Shown here piece after piece: positions 1-5,346 of a stretch of DNA of 5,346 nucleotides. The notes beneath the pieces were generated by a model. It searched no databases, was not told the origin of the DNA, and was given only the letters and a program-made list of their open reading frames with translations. How positions within the stretch are numbered: position 1 is the stretch's first letter; each line of letters begins with the position of its first letter. This DNA comes from an uncultured Ruminococcus sp. (GTDB lineage Bacteria; Bacillota; Clostridia; Oscillospirales; Ruminococcaceae): NCBI GenBank assembly GCA_947177345.1, contig CAMWUB010000135.1, positions 1-5,346 on the forward strand, written 5' to 3'. The position numbers and the translations under genes are program-made.

Positions 1-1
1 C

Positions 2-475
2 AATATATATATCGCTACTGAAATAACAGTCGATGACCTTACAAAAACGTCACGTCAGCTGAAACTTTCAATGGGAAGTATGATGAATATTTTCCTTGTT
101 TTCGGAATAGTCATGTTTATGCTGATTGTATATCTGCTGTCGAAACTAATTATTGAAAAAAATTCTCAGTCCATTTCAATGACTAAAATTCTCGGTTATC
201 ATAACAGCGAGATAAACAGTATCTACATTATGACGACTTCAATTGTTGTTGTACTGTCCATGTTGCTGACTATTCCGGTTGCGGATATTGTACTGAAACA
301 GGTATTTGAATATTTCTTAAGGGAGTACTCCGGTTGGCTACCGTATTATGTTGCACCGGTGGTATTCGTAAAAATGGCAGTTATAGGTATTGTTTCATAC
401 TCTGTGATTGCATTTTTTCAGACACGAAAAGTAAAAAAAGTTTCGCTTGCCGACGCATTGAAAAACGTGGAATAA
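2..475 (+). CDS. FtsX-like ABC transporter permease, C-terminal part (5' end outside window)
   Basis: The frame is open from the first bases of the window, so the ATG at 71 is an internal methionine and not the start. About 157 C-terminal residues are visible. They show three strongly hydrophobic segments, encoded at about 83-150, 215-290 and 350-420. Between the first two lies a charged cytoplasmic stretch containing KILGYHNSEI, and the protein ends in a basic tail closing with SLADALKNVE. This matches the C-terminal FtsX/MacB permease domain, where a 'K-LG' coupling segment follows the first of the last membrane helices and the protein ends in a 'dALk' tail. Such permeases work with a separate ATPase, often for peptide or lipoprotein export or antimicrobial-peptide resistance. 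The substrate cannot be told from this fragment. It is the last gene of an upstream unit, with a terminator starting 5 bases after the stop, so it is probably unrelated in transcription to the genes that follow. Confidence 0.85.
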   Translation, partial: NIYIATEITVDDLTKTSRQLKLSMGSMMNIFLVFGIVMFMLIVYLLSKLIIEKNSQSISMTKILGYHNSEINSIYIMTTSIVVVLSMLLTIPVADIVLKQVFEYFLREYSGWLPYYVAPVVFVKMAVIGIVSYSVIAFFQTRKVKKVSLADALKNVE

Positions 476-479
476 ATAT

Positions 480-510
480 AAAAAAGTCTGGTATAATGCC
501 GGACTTTTTT
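480..510 (+). terminator. Rho-independent terminator after the FtsX-like permease
   Basis: The arm at 480-491 (AAAAAAGTCTGG) pairs with 499-510 (CCGGACTTTTTT) as a 12-bp stem with one G-T wobble, around a 7-base loop (492-498). The 3' arm ends in six T. The flanking A and T runs could make it work in both directions. It separates the permease unit from the DUF3793-flavodoxin unit. Confidence 0.9.
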
Positions 511-539
511 GTTAAATAAAAATTATTTCAGAAATTCTC

Positions 540-568
540 TTGACAAATCGGAAAAAGTATGATATTAT
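540..568 (+). promoter_or_regulatory. Sigma-A promoter of the DUF3793-flavodoxin unit
   Basis: The -35 box TTGACA (540-545) is a perfect consensus and lies 17 bp before TATTAT (563-568), which has an upstream TG (560-561) making an extended -10. Transcription should begin near 575, giving a leader of about 72 bases that contains both inverted repeats. The core is nearly the same as the tetR promoter: CTCTTGACAAAT and ATGATAT occur at identical spacing in both. Confidence 0.85.
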
Positions 569-577
569 AAATACAAG

Positions 578-593
578 GTTAGTAAACACTAAC
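578..593 (+). promoter_or_regulatory. Operator-like inverted repeat 1 (GTTAGT-N4-ACTAAC)
   Basis: GTTAGTAAACACTAAC is a perfect 6-bp inverted repeat with a 4-base spacer, placed just downstream of the predicted transcription start. This position suits a repressor that blocks initiation or early elongation. Related 16-bp sites occur at 613-628 and 2437-2452. The regulator is not known. GTTAG/CTAAC half-sites recall DtxR/IdeR-type iron boxes, but the spacing differs from that consensus. Confidence 0.6.
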
Positions 594-612
594 TTTTATT
601 TAATACACATCA

Positions 613-628
613 GTTAGTTTAATCTAAC
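613..628 (+). promoter_or_regulatory. Operator-like inverted repeat 2 (GTTAG-N6-CTAAC)
   Basis: GTTAGTTTAATCTAAC repeats the pattern of site 1 exactly 35 bp downstream. Counting one flanking base on each side, the arms AGTTAG (612-617) and CTAACT (624-629) are perfectly complementary. It lies in the 5' leader shortly before the ribosome site (AAAGGA, 634-639). In RNA both repeats could form small hairpins, but neither has a T-run, so an operator role is favoured over a terminator. Confidence 0.55.
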
Positions 629-646
629 TTACGAAAGGATAAACTC

Positions 647-1219
647 ATGTCGCATATAGAGTACGAAACATTCGGACAGGAACTCGCATTCCATACAGCC
701 CCGACCCTGCTCGGAATTAAATGCGGTAGTCTTGTTTCACTGCCTAAAGACAGATTTGATATTCATACACATATCAGAATTTTTAACGGAAAAGCTTCCG
801 GAAAATCTTTAAAAATCAGAAAACTTTATGATTATGAAAACCGTTCCCTGCTCCTTATTTACAACGAAAAATTAATGAAAAAACGTCTTGCAGATGATGA
901 AGTCAGGGGGCTTTTATCATGTTTCGGATATTCAGCTGACTTCTCAGCAGACGAATATCTCCAACGCCTTGGAATACGTCTGTCAGAAAACAAAACATTT
1001 CCGCATGAAATCGGAATATTTCTGGATTATCCTGTTGAAGATGTCATAGGCTTCATGGTGAACAAGGGGACAAATTATAAGCTGTGCGGTTACTGGAAAG
1101 TCTACGGAAACGAGGAAAAAGCAAGGCGTACATTTGAAAATTATGTCAAGTGCAGAAATTTTCTGTGCAATAAATTAAATCAGGGTATTGACTTATATCA
1201 GGCTCTGAAAATCAGTTAA
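647..1219 (+). CDS. DUF3793 family protein
   Basis: This is a 190-residue soluble protein with no signal peptide or membrane segment. I recognise it as DUF3793 from an N-terminal block HTAPTLLGIKCGSL (residues 16-29), a central block HEIGIFLDYPVEDVIGF (120-136) and a C-terminal GYWKVYG (148-154) followed by a Cys-containing helix (NYVKCRNFLC, 165-174). The biochemical function of the family is unknown. The start is fixed by AAAGGA (634-639), 7 bases before the ATG. It is the first gene of a two-gene unit with a flavodoxin, 15 bases apart. To my recollection DUF3793 genes often sit near flavodoxins and ferrous-iron (Feo) genes in Clostridia, which would suggest a role in iron or redox homeostasis. 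That role is inference. The conserved His16, Cys26, His120 and Cys147 are worth noting as possible ligand positions, but nothing visible proves metal or cofactor binding. Confidence 0.85.
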   Translation: MSHIEYETFGQELAFHTAPTLLGIKCGSLVSLPKDRFDIHTHIRIFNGKASGKSLKIRKLYDYENRSLLLIYNEKLMKKRLADDEVRGLLSCFGYSADFSADEYLQRLGIRLSENKTFPHEIGIFLDYPVEDVIGFMVNKGTNYKLCGYWKVYGNEEKARRTFENYVKCRNFLCNKLNQGIDLYQALKIS

Positions 1220-1234
1220 AAGGAGAAATGTATC

Positions 1235-1642
1235 ATGAAAAGCGCAGTAATTTACTGGAGCGGTACAGGCAACACCGAAATGATGGCAAAAGCTATCGCC
1301 GAGGGAGCAGGTGCTGAACTGTTTTCAGTATCGGAGTTCAGCGGAAATATCGCTGATTATGACAGAATCGCATTCGGCTGTTCGGCAATGGGTGCGGAGG
1401 TTCTCGAAGAGGACGAATTTGAACCGTTTTTCACATCAATCGAGGGTTCACTTTCCGGAAAAACAATCGCTCTTTTCGGTTCTTACGGCTGGGGTGACGG
1501 TGAATGGATGCGTAACTGGGAAGAACGTGTCAAGGAAGACGGAGCTGTTCTCTTCGGCAACGAGGGACTTATTGTAAACGAAACACCTTCCGACGACGAT
1601 TTAGCAAAGTGCAGAGAGTTCGGCGAAAATCTGATTAAGTAA
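1235..1642 (+). CDS. Flavodoxin (short-chain, clostridial type)
   Basis: This 135-residue protein is a typical length for a short-chain flavodoxin, a soluble FMN protein that carries low-potential electrons and often replaces ferredoxin when iron is scarce. Seen in sequence: the FMN-phosphate loop WSGTGNTE (residues 8-15) after the first beta strand; the 50s loop CSAMGAEVLEE (49-59), with Met52 where clostridial flavodoxins place the residue packing on the isoalloxazine; and the 90s loop GSYGWGDGEWM (82-92), with Trp86 as the likely stacking aromatic. Clostridial relatives usually have Asp or Glu near position 54, where this protein has Ala. AGGAG (1221-1225) lies 9 bases before the ATG and overlaps nothing coding. 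It is co-transcribed with the DUF3793 gene and the unit ends in a hairpin at 1667-1697. No FMN riboswitch is present in the leader. Confidence 0.93.
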   Translation: MKSAVIYWSGTGNTEMMAKAIAEGAGAELFSVSEFSGNIADYDRIAFGCSAMGAEVLEEDEFEPFFTSIEGSLSGKTIALFGSYGWGDGEWMRNWEERVKEDGAVLFGNEGLIVNETPSDDDLAKCREFGENLIK

Positions 1643-1666
1643 AACACACATATTCCTTTCAATATG

Positions 1667-1697
1667 ACCGCTGTGTAGTTTAAAGCACAGCGGTTTT
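1667..1697 (+). terminator. Probable intrinsic terminator after flavodoxin
   Basis: ACCGCTGTG (1667-1675) pairs perfectly with CACAGCGGT (1686-1694) as a 9-bp GC-rich stem with a 10-base loop. The T-run is only four bases (1694-1697), so it may be less efficient than the one at 480-510. It lies 30 bp before the -35 box of tetR. Confidence 0.75.
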
Positions 1698-1727
1698 GTG
1701 TATCATGAAAAAAATTTTCAAAACCTC

Positions 1728-1756
1728 TTGACAAATACAGCTGAACATGATATAAT
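1728..1756 (+). promoter_or_regulatory. Sigma-A promoter of the tetR gene
   Basis: TTGACA (1728-1733) and TATAAT (1751-1756) are both perfect consensus boxes with the ideal 17-bp spacing, and TG at 1748-1749 adds an extended -10. Such a strong promoter normally needs a repressor, and the 24-bp palindrome that begins on the last base of the -10 box supplies an obvious site. The predicted start is near 1763, giving a leader of about 34 bases. Confidence 0.92.
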
Positions 1757-1779
1757 AACAGTGTTATATAACACTGTTA
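1756..1779 (+). promoter_or_regulatory. Perfect 24-bp palindrome, likely autoregulatory TetR operator
   Basis: The half-site TAACAGTGTTAT (1756-1767) is followed directly by its exact reverse complement (1768-1779). It starts on the last base of the -10 box and covers the expected transcription start, so a bound dimer would block RNA polymerase. TetR-family repressors commonly bind palindromes in their own promoters, and the regulator encoded 17 bases downstream is the natural candidate. The sequence is unlike the GTTAG-type sites at 578, 613 and 2437. Confidence 0.8.
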
Positions 1780-1796
1780 CAAAGGAAGTGTACACT

Positions 1797-2414
1797 ATGA
1801 GTGAAACAGAACAGACAACTCTGGAACGGATTCATGATGCAGCAAGACGGGAGTTTCTTGAAAAGGGATTCAGAACCGCATCACTCCGGAATATCGTTAA
1901 AACAGCGGGAGTAACAACAGGAGCATTTTATGGATATTTTTCAAGCAAGGAAGCCCTGTTTGCATCTATTGTAGAACCTCACGCTGTGGCGGTTATGGGA
2001 AAATTTATGACTACTCAGACAAATTTTGCTGAACTTCCAATAGAAGAACAACCTGAACATATGGGCAAAGAATCTTCTGAATGTTTAAACTGGCTGATTG
2101 ATTATATGTACAAGAATATGGAAGATTTCAAAATTCTGATTTGCTGTAGTGAAGGAACTCCATACGAAAAATTCGTACATTCTATGGTTGAAATAGAAGT
2201 AGAATATACTTTTAAGTATGTTGAGGTGCTGAAAAGTCTTGGAAATAAAGTTCCTGTGCTTGACAGAGAACTTTGTCATATGATTGCAAGCGGTATGTTT
2301 GAGGGCATTTTTGAAGTGATACGGCATGATATGCCAAAGGAACGTGCAGTAGTTTTTGTGAAGCAGCTTCGTGAATTTTATACGGCAGGCTGGCTGAAAA
2401 TAATGGGACAGTGA
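1797..2414 (+). CDS. TetR/AcrR family transcriptional regulator
   Basis: The protein has 205 residues, usual for this family of dimeric one-component repressors. The N-terminal DNA-binding domain covers about residues 9-56: first helix LERIHDAARREFLEKGF, then the helix-turn-helix SLRNIVKTAGVTTGAFYGYF (29-48), followed by SSKEALF. The rest is an all-helical ligand-binding and dimerisation domain of unknown ligand, with Cys pairs such as ILICC in the middle. The ATG at 1797 is chosen because the promoter and operator lie just upstream, and GGAAG (1784-1788) precedes it. An in-frame ATG at 1698 would place the promoter inside the gene. No terminator is seen between its stop and the ABC genes 70 bases later, so it may be co-transcribed with them and control their expression. 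The ligand could be the transported compound, which is inference. Confidence 0.92.
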   Translation: MSETEQTTLERIHDAARREFLEKGFRTASLRNIVKTAGVTTGAFYGYFSSKEALFASIVEPHAVAVMGKFMTTQTNFAELPIEEQPEHMGKESSECLNWLIDYMYKNMEDFKILICCSEGTPYEKFVHSMVEIEVEYTFKYVEVLKSLGNKVPVLDRELCHMIASGMFEGIFEVIRHDMPKERAVVFVKQLREFYTAGWLKIMGQ

Positions 2415-2436
2415 TGTCCTTTTATTTTGAAATTCA

Positions 2437-2452
2437 GTTATCTAAAACTAAC
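2437..2452 (+). promoter_or_regulatory. Operator-like site 3 upstream of the ABC transporter genes
   Basis: GTTATCTAAAACTAAC matches the two sites before DUF3793 in length and in its GTTA...CTAAC ends. The similarity to site 2 extends into the flanks (CA before, TTA after). The left arm is imperfect (GTTATC instead of GTTAGT). It lies between tetR and the first ABC gene, ending 32 bases before its start codon. A promoter here is not clear: TTGAAA (2427-2432) could be a -35 box, but no good -10 stands at the right distance. Confidence 0.5.
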
Positions 2453-2471
2453 TTAATATCAGAAATTTTCA

Positions 2472-2477
2472 AGGAGG
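2472..2477 (+). promoter_or_regulatory. Ribosome binding site deciding the GTG start of the first ABC gene
   Basis: AGGAGG is a perfect Shine-Dalgarno sequence. The in-frame ATG at 2479 is only one base away and is too close for initiation. The GTG at 2485 is 7 bases away, the ideal distance, so GTG is taken as the start. Confidence 0.8.
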
Positions 2478-2484
2478 AATGAAA

Positions 2485-4260
2485 GTGAAAAAGAACAAAA
2501 ACCTTTCAGAACTTATGAGTTATGCGGGAAAGCATAGATATCTGACTTATGCATCACTCATATTATTGGTAATCAGTGCATTTTTAGCACTATTGCCGTT
2601 TGTATTCATATTTTTTATCATCAAAGAGGTGATAGAAGTTGCTCCAAACTATTCGGAAGCGGTTGACGTTGTACGAAACGGATGGCTTGCAGTTGTATTT
2701 GCGTTGATTTCCATTGTGATTTATATCAGCGGTCTGATGTGTTCACATTTATCAGCGTTCAGAATTGCCGGAAATATGCGTAAAACATTGATGTCGCATA
2801 TTGCAAAGCTGCCTCTCGGTTTTATCGGAGAAATGGGAAGCGGAAAAATCCGTCGTATTGTCAACGACAGCAGTGCAGCTACGGAAACTTACCTTGCACA
2901 TCAGCTTCCGGATATGGCAGGAGCGATTGCTACTCCGATTGGTATGATTATTATGTTGTTTTTATTTGACTGGAGATTCGGACTGATTTGTCTTGTACCG
3001 GTGATTCTTGGATTTGCGTCGATGTTTAAAATGGCAGGTCCAAAAATGGCAGATGATATGAAGAATTATCAGAATGCACTTGCTGATATGAACAACGAGG
3101 CTGTCGAGTATGTGCGTGGTATTCCGGTAGTCAAGACATTTGGACAGAAAGTTCATACTTTCAAGAGGTTCAAAGGTTCAATAGACAATTATTATAAGTT
3201 CTTCATTTCCTATTGTAAAAAATGCCGTATGCCTATGCTGTTGTATACGGTTTGTATTAACAGTACTTTTGCATTTCTGATTACGCTTGCTTTGATTCTC
3301 GCTGGCGGTGAAGCGGTAGCACAGTCGGTATTGCTCAGTTTCATTTTCTATGTGATTTTTACACCTGTTATAGCAACATCTATGTCAAAGGTTTTGTATA
3401 TGAGTGAAAATGGAATGGTTGTTGCCGACGCTCTTGAACGTGTACATTCTATCCTTGATATGAAACCTCTGCCTGATGCAGTGAAGAATGAGAAAACGAT
3501 AGATAATTCCGTGGAATTTAAAAATGTTTCATTCCGTTATAGCGGAGCAGAAACATATGCACTGCAAAATGTGTCGTTTAAGGTGCAGTCAGGAGAAACG
3601 ATTGCCCTCATTGGTCCGTCAGGAGGTGGAAAAACGACAGTTGCAGGTTTGATTTCAAGATTCTGGGACGTTGCTACAGGTGAAATAAAAGTCGGTGGTG
3701 TGAATGTGAAAAACATAAAAAAATCAGACCTGATGGAAACAATATCTTACGTTTTTCAGGACAACAAACTTTTAAAGACTTCCATTTTTGAAAATGTGAG
3801 ATTATCAAAACCGAATGCTACACGAAAACAAGTACAAGATGCTTTGCACAAAGCACAGTGTGATGATATTATCGCCAAATTACCGAATGGAATTGATACA
3901 GTCATTGGGGCAAAGGGTGTATATCTTTCTGGCGGTGAATAGCAACGAATCGCAATTGCCCGTGTTATGCTGAAAAATGCTCCTATCATTATTCTTGATG
4001 AAGCGACAGCATTTGCAGATCCTGAAAATGAGTCTCTTGTGCAGAAAGCATTTGAAGAACTGTCCAAGGATAAAACTGTAATTATGATTGCTCATCGTTT
4101 GACTACAGTCAGAAATGCAGACAGAATTATTGTGTTAAGGGACGGAAAAATTGAAGAATACGGTACACATGATGCGCTTGAGGAGAAAAACGGTCTGTAT
4201 GCAAAAATGTGGAATGATTATCAGACTTCTGTTAGTTGGAAAGTCGGAGGTGCGAAATGA
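2485..4260 (+). pseudogene. ABC transporter ATP-binding/permease half (YbtP/IrtA-like), interrupted by in-frame TAG
   Basis: This is an exporter-fold half-transporter with fused membrane and ATPase domains, about 591 codons counting the stop. Membrane helices lie near residues 20-46, 67-87, paired helices at about 145-182, and 250-300. The ATPase begins near 343, with Walker A GPSGGGKTT (377-385), Q-loop Q425 and signature LSGGE (481-485). Codon 486 is TAG. The same frame then continues with QRIAIAR, Walker B IIILDEATA (501-509), a D-loop region AFADPENE and H-loop His537, ending at 4260. Family hallmarks such as AHQLPDMAGA, NNEAVEYVRGIPVVKTFGQ and ATAFADPENE point to the YbtP/IrtA group, whose characterised members import ferric siderophores despite the exporter fold. 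The substrate here is inferred. If TAG is read as stop, the 485-residue product lacks Walker B and the H-loop and should be inactive. The gene overlaps the next one by ATGA. Confidence 0.85.
3940..3942 (+). other. In-frame amber codon within the ABC signature motif
   Basis: TAG stands between GGTGAA (Gly-Glu) and CAACGA (Gln-Arg), where ABC proteins usually read LSGGEQQR. One C-to-T transition from CAG would create it. The 105 sense codons downstream keep full family similarity without frameshift, so the lesion is recent, artefactual or read through. The other five stop codons visible in the window are TAA (three) and TGA (two, one of them closing this same frame). No other TAG is used. Confidence 0.95.
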
Positions 4261-5346
4261 TAAACAAAATTATGAAAAGGTTTGCACTTTCAAGAGAGGG
4301 TGCAAAGTGTCTTGTTGTGGCAATTGCTGCGTGTACTGTCGCTGATATTGCATTGATGTTTCCTGTGGGATTGTTGTACTTTTTAGTGAGTGATTTTATT
4401 GACGGTAAAGTACCAGAAAGTCACTATTTATTGTATGGACTTGGTATCGTGATTGCATTGATGATGATTTTTCTTTCGGAATTCTGGAAATACAACGCTA
4501 CATATTTTTCCACATACAGAGAGTCAGGAAAGTGCAGAATACGTCTTGCAGAAAAACTCCGAAAGCTTCCGCTGTCTTTCTTCGGAAAAAAGGATATTGC
4601 AGATTTAACAAATACAATGCTGGGAGATGTATCTACAACAGAGCAGATGTTTTCTCACTATGTACCGCAGTTTTACGGCTCTATTTTCTCCACCTGCCTG
4701 ATTGCAGTCAGTTTATTCTTTTATGACTGGCGGCTTGCGATTTCTGCTTTGTGGGTGCTGCCTGTGGCATTGCTGATTGTCGGTCTTTCTAAAAAGGCAC
4801 AGAATTATTTCAGCCGCAAGCAGAATATAGCGCAGATTTCCGTGCAGGATGGCATACAGGAGTGCCTTGAAACAATTCGTGACCTGAAAAGCAATAACGC
4901 TGAAAAAGAATATCTGAATGGATTGTACCAAAAAATTGATACATTGGAAGAACGTCATGTCAAGAGTGAGCTTGGCATAGCTATGTTTGTCGTACCGGCT
5001 CAGATGATTATGAAGCTTGGCATTGCTACCGTTGCGCTTGTGGGCAGTTTACTGCTGATAAACGGTACTCTTAGCCTGATTACATTCTTTATGTTCCTGC
5101 TTGTTGTTTCGAGAATCTATGAACCAATGTCTTTCTCTTTGCAGAATTTAGCAGCAATGAATTCCTTGCAAATCAACATTGACCGTATGAATGAGATTGA
5201 AAACTGTAAGGAACAGGACGGCAATAAAGCATTCAATCCTGATGGATATGATATTGTTTTTGAAAATGTCGGCTTTGCTTATAACAATGATGAAACAGTT
5301 CTGCAAAACGTAGCGTTTACAGCGAAACAGGGCGAAGTAACAGCTC
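4257..5346 (+). CDS. ABC transporter ATP-binding/permease half (YbtQ/IrtB-like), 3' end outside window
   Basis: The frame is open from the ATG at 4257 to the window edge, giving 363 residues. The start overlaps the previous stop as ATGA, and GGAGG (4246-4250) lies 6 bases before it, so it has its own ribosome site as well as likely translational coupling. Membrane helices are visible near residues 17-45, 58-78, paired helices at about 140-178, and paired helices at about 240-290. A coupling-helix segment LRKLPLSFFGKKDIADLT (101-118) and SHYVPQFYGS (133-142) are typical of exporter-fold transporters of the YbtQ/IrtB group. The ATPase domain begins near residue 332 (IVFENVGFAYN), and the window ends shortly before Walker A. 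It should form a heterodimer with the product of the preceding gene, the usual arrangement for two tandem, non-identical half-transporters. Inferred role: siderophore or other metal-chelate uptake. Drug or peptide export cannot be excluded. Confidence 0.9.
   Translation, partial: MINKIMKRFALSREGAKCLVVAIAACTVADIALMFPVGLLYFLVSDFIDGKVPESHYLLYGLGIVIALMMIFLSEFWKYNATYFSTYRESGKCRIRLAEKLRKLPLSFFGKKDIADLTNTMLGDVSTTEQMFSHYVPQFYGSIFSTCLIAVSLFFYDWRLAISALWVLPVALLIVGLSKKAQNYFSRKQNIAQISVQDGIQECLETIRDLKSNNAEKEYLNGLYQKIDTLEERHVKSELGIAMFVVPAQMIMKLGIATVALVGSLLLINGTLSLITFFMFLLVVSRIYEPMSFSLQNLAAMNSLQINIDRMNEIENCKEQDGNKAFNPDGYDIVFENVGFAYNNDETVLQNVAFTAKQGEVTA

Noticed and set aside
71..475. ATG at 71 as the start of a complete small membrane protein
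   Set aside because: The frame is open upstream to the window edge with FtsX-like sequence and there is no ribosome site before 71, so this is the tail of a longer permease.
578..628. Canonical DtxR/IdeR iron boxes
   Set aside because: The half-site GTTAG/CTAAC is shared, but the arms are 6 bases apart instead of about one in the DtxR/IdeR consensus, so the family of the regulator was left open.
575..646. Riboswitch in the DUF3793 leader
   Set aside because: The leader is short and holds only two small inverted repeats without a T-run or a recognisable aptamer. It is better explained by protein-binding sites.
1483..1734. Minus-strand open frame opposite flavodoxin and the tetR upstream region
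   Set aside because: It lies antisense to a confidently assigned gene, crosses the terminator hairpin and encodes no recognisable domain. The other minus-strand frames at 2085-2327, 2962-3156, 3756-4095 and 4713-4958 are rejected as shadows of real genes for the same kind of reason.
1698..1796. N-terminal extension of TetR from the ATG at 1698
   Set aside because: It would contain the terminator tail, the consensus promoter and the palindrome. The 33 extra residues do not look like a TetR N-terminus, and the start at 1797 has a ribosome site.
3940..3942. Pyrrolysine or selenocysteine insertion at the in-frame stop
   Set aside because: Selenocysteine uses TGA, not TAG. Pyrrolysine is known from methylamine methyltransferases, and the expected residue here is a conserved Gln of the ABC signature. 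A nonsense change or Gln suppression explains it more simply.
3967..4260. Separate small ATPase gene starting at ATG 3967
   Set aside because: There is no Shine-Dalgarno sequence. It contains only Walker B to the C-terminus and is the in-frame continuation of the interrupted ABC gene, beginning 24 bases after the amber codon.

Overview
The window looks like chromosomal DNA from a low-GC Gram-positive bacterium, most likely a gut-type clostridium of the Ruminococcus/Oscillospiraceae kind. This rests on AT-rich sequence with strong AGGAGG-type ribosome sites, consensus sigma-A promoters (TTGACA, 17 bp, TATAAT or TATTAT), a DUF3793 protein beside a short clostridial flavodoxin, and an overall Firmicutes protein flavour. 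The genus is an inference. All genes lie on the + strand.

Layout: (1) 2-475 is the 3' end of an FtsX-type ABC permease from an upstream unit, closed by a strong intrinsic terminator at 480-510. (2) A consensus promoter and two GTTAG-N6-CTAAC operator-like inverted repeats (578-593 and 613-628) lead into a two-gene unit, DUF3793 (647-1219) and flavodoxin (1235-1642), which ends in a hairpin at 1667-1697. (3) A second, near-perfect promoter overlaps a perfect 24-bp palindrome and drives a TetR-family regulator (1797-2414). (4) Two exporter-fold ABC half-transporters follow, the first at 2485-4260 and the second from 4257 to beyond the window edge, overlapping by ATGA. They resemble the YbtP/YbtQ and IrtA/IrtB type, whose known members import ferric siderophores.

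The most striking observation is an in-frame amber codon (3940-3942) in the first ABC gene. It sits inside the ATPase signature motif (LSGGE-stop-QR) where glutamine is expected, and the frame continues intact for another 105 codons through Walker B and the H-loop. The simplest reading is a recent CAG-to-TAG nonsense mutation that inactivates the transporter. A base-call error or amber suppression are alternatives.

The second notable point is that a GTTA-N7-CTAAC element close to the two sites upstream of DUF3793-flavodoxin recurs just upstream of the ABC genes (2437-2452). The tetR promoter carries an unrelated palindrome. This suggests one shared regulon, plausibly iron-related, joining flavodoxin, DUF3793 and the siderophore-type transporter, with a separate local loop through TetR. 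No RNA genes, mobile elements or CRISPR arrays were seen, and no gene-free stretch exceeds 300 bases.
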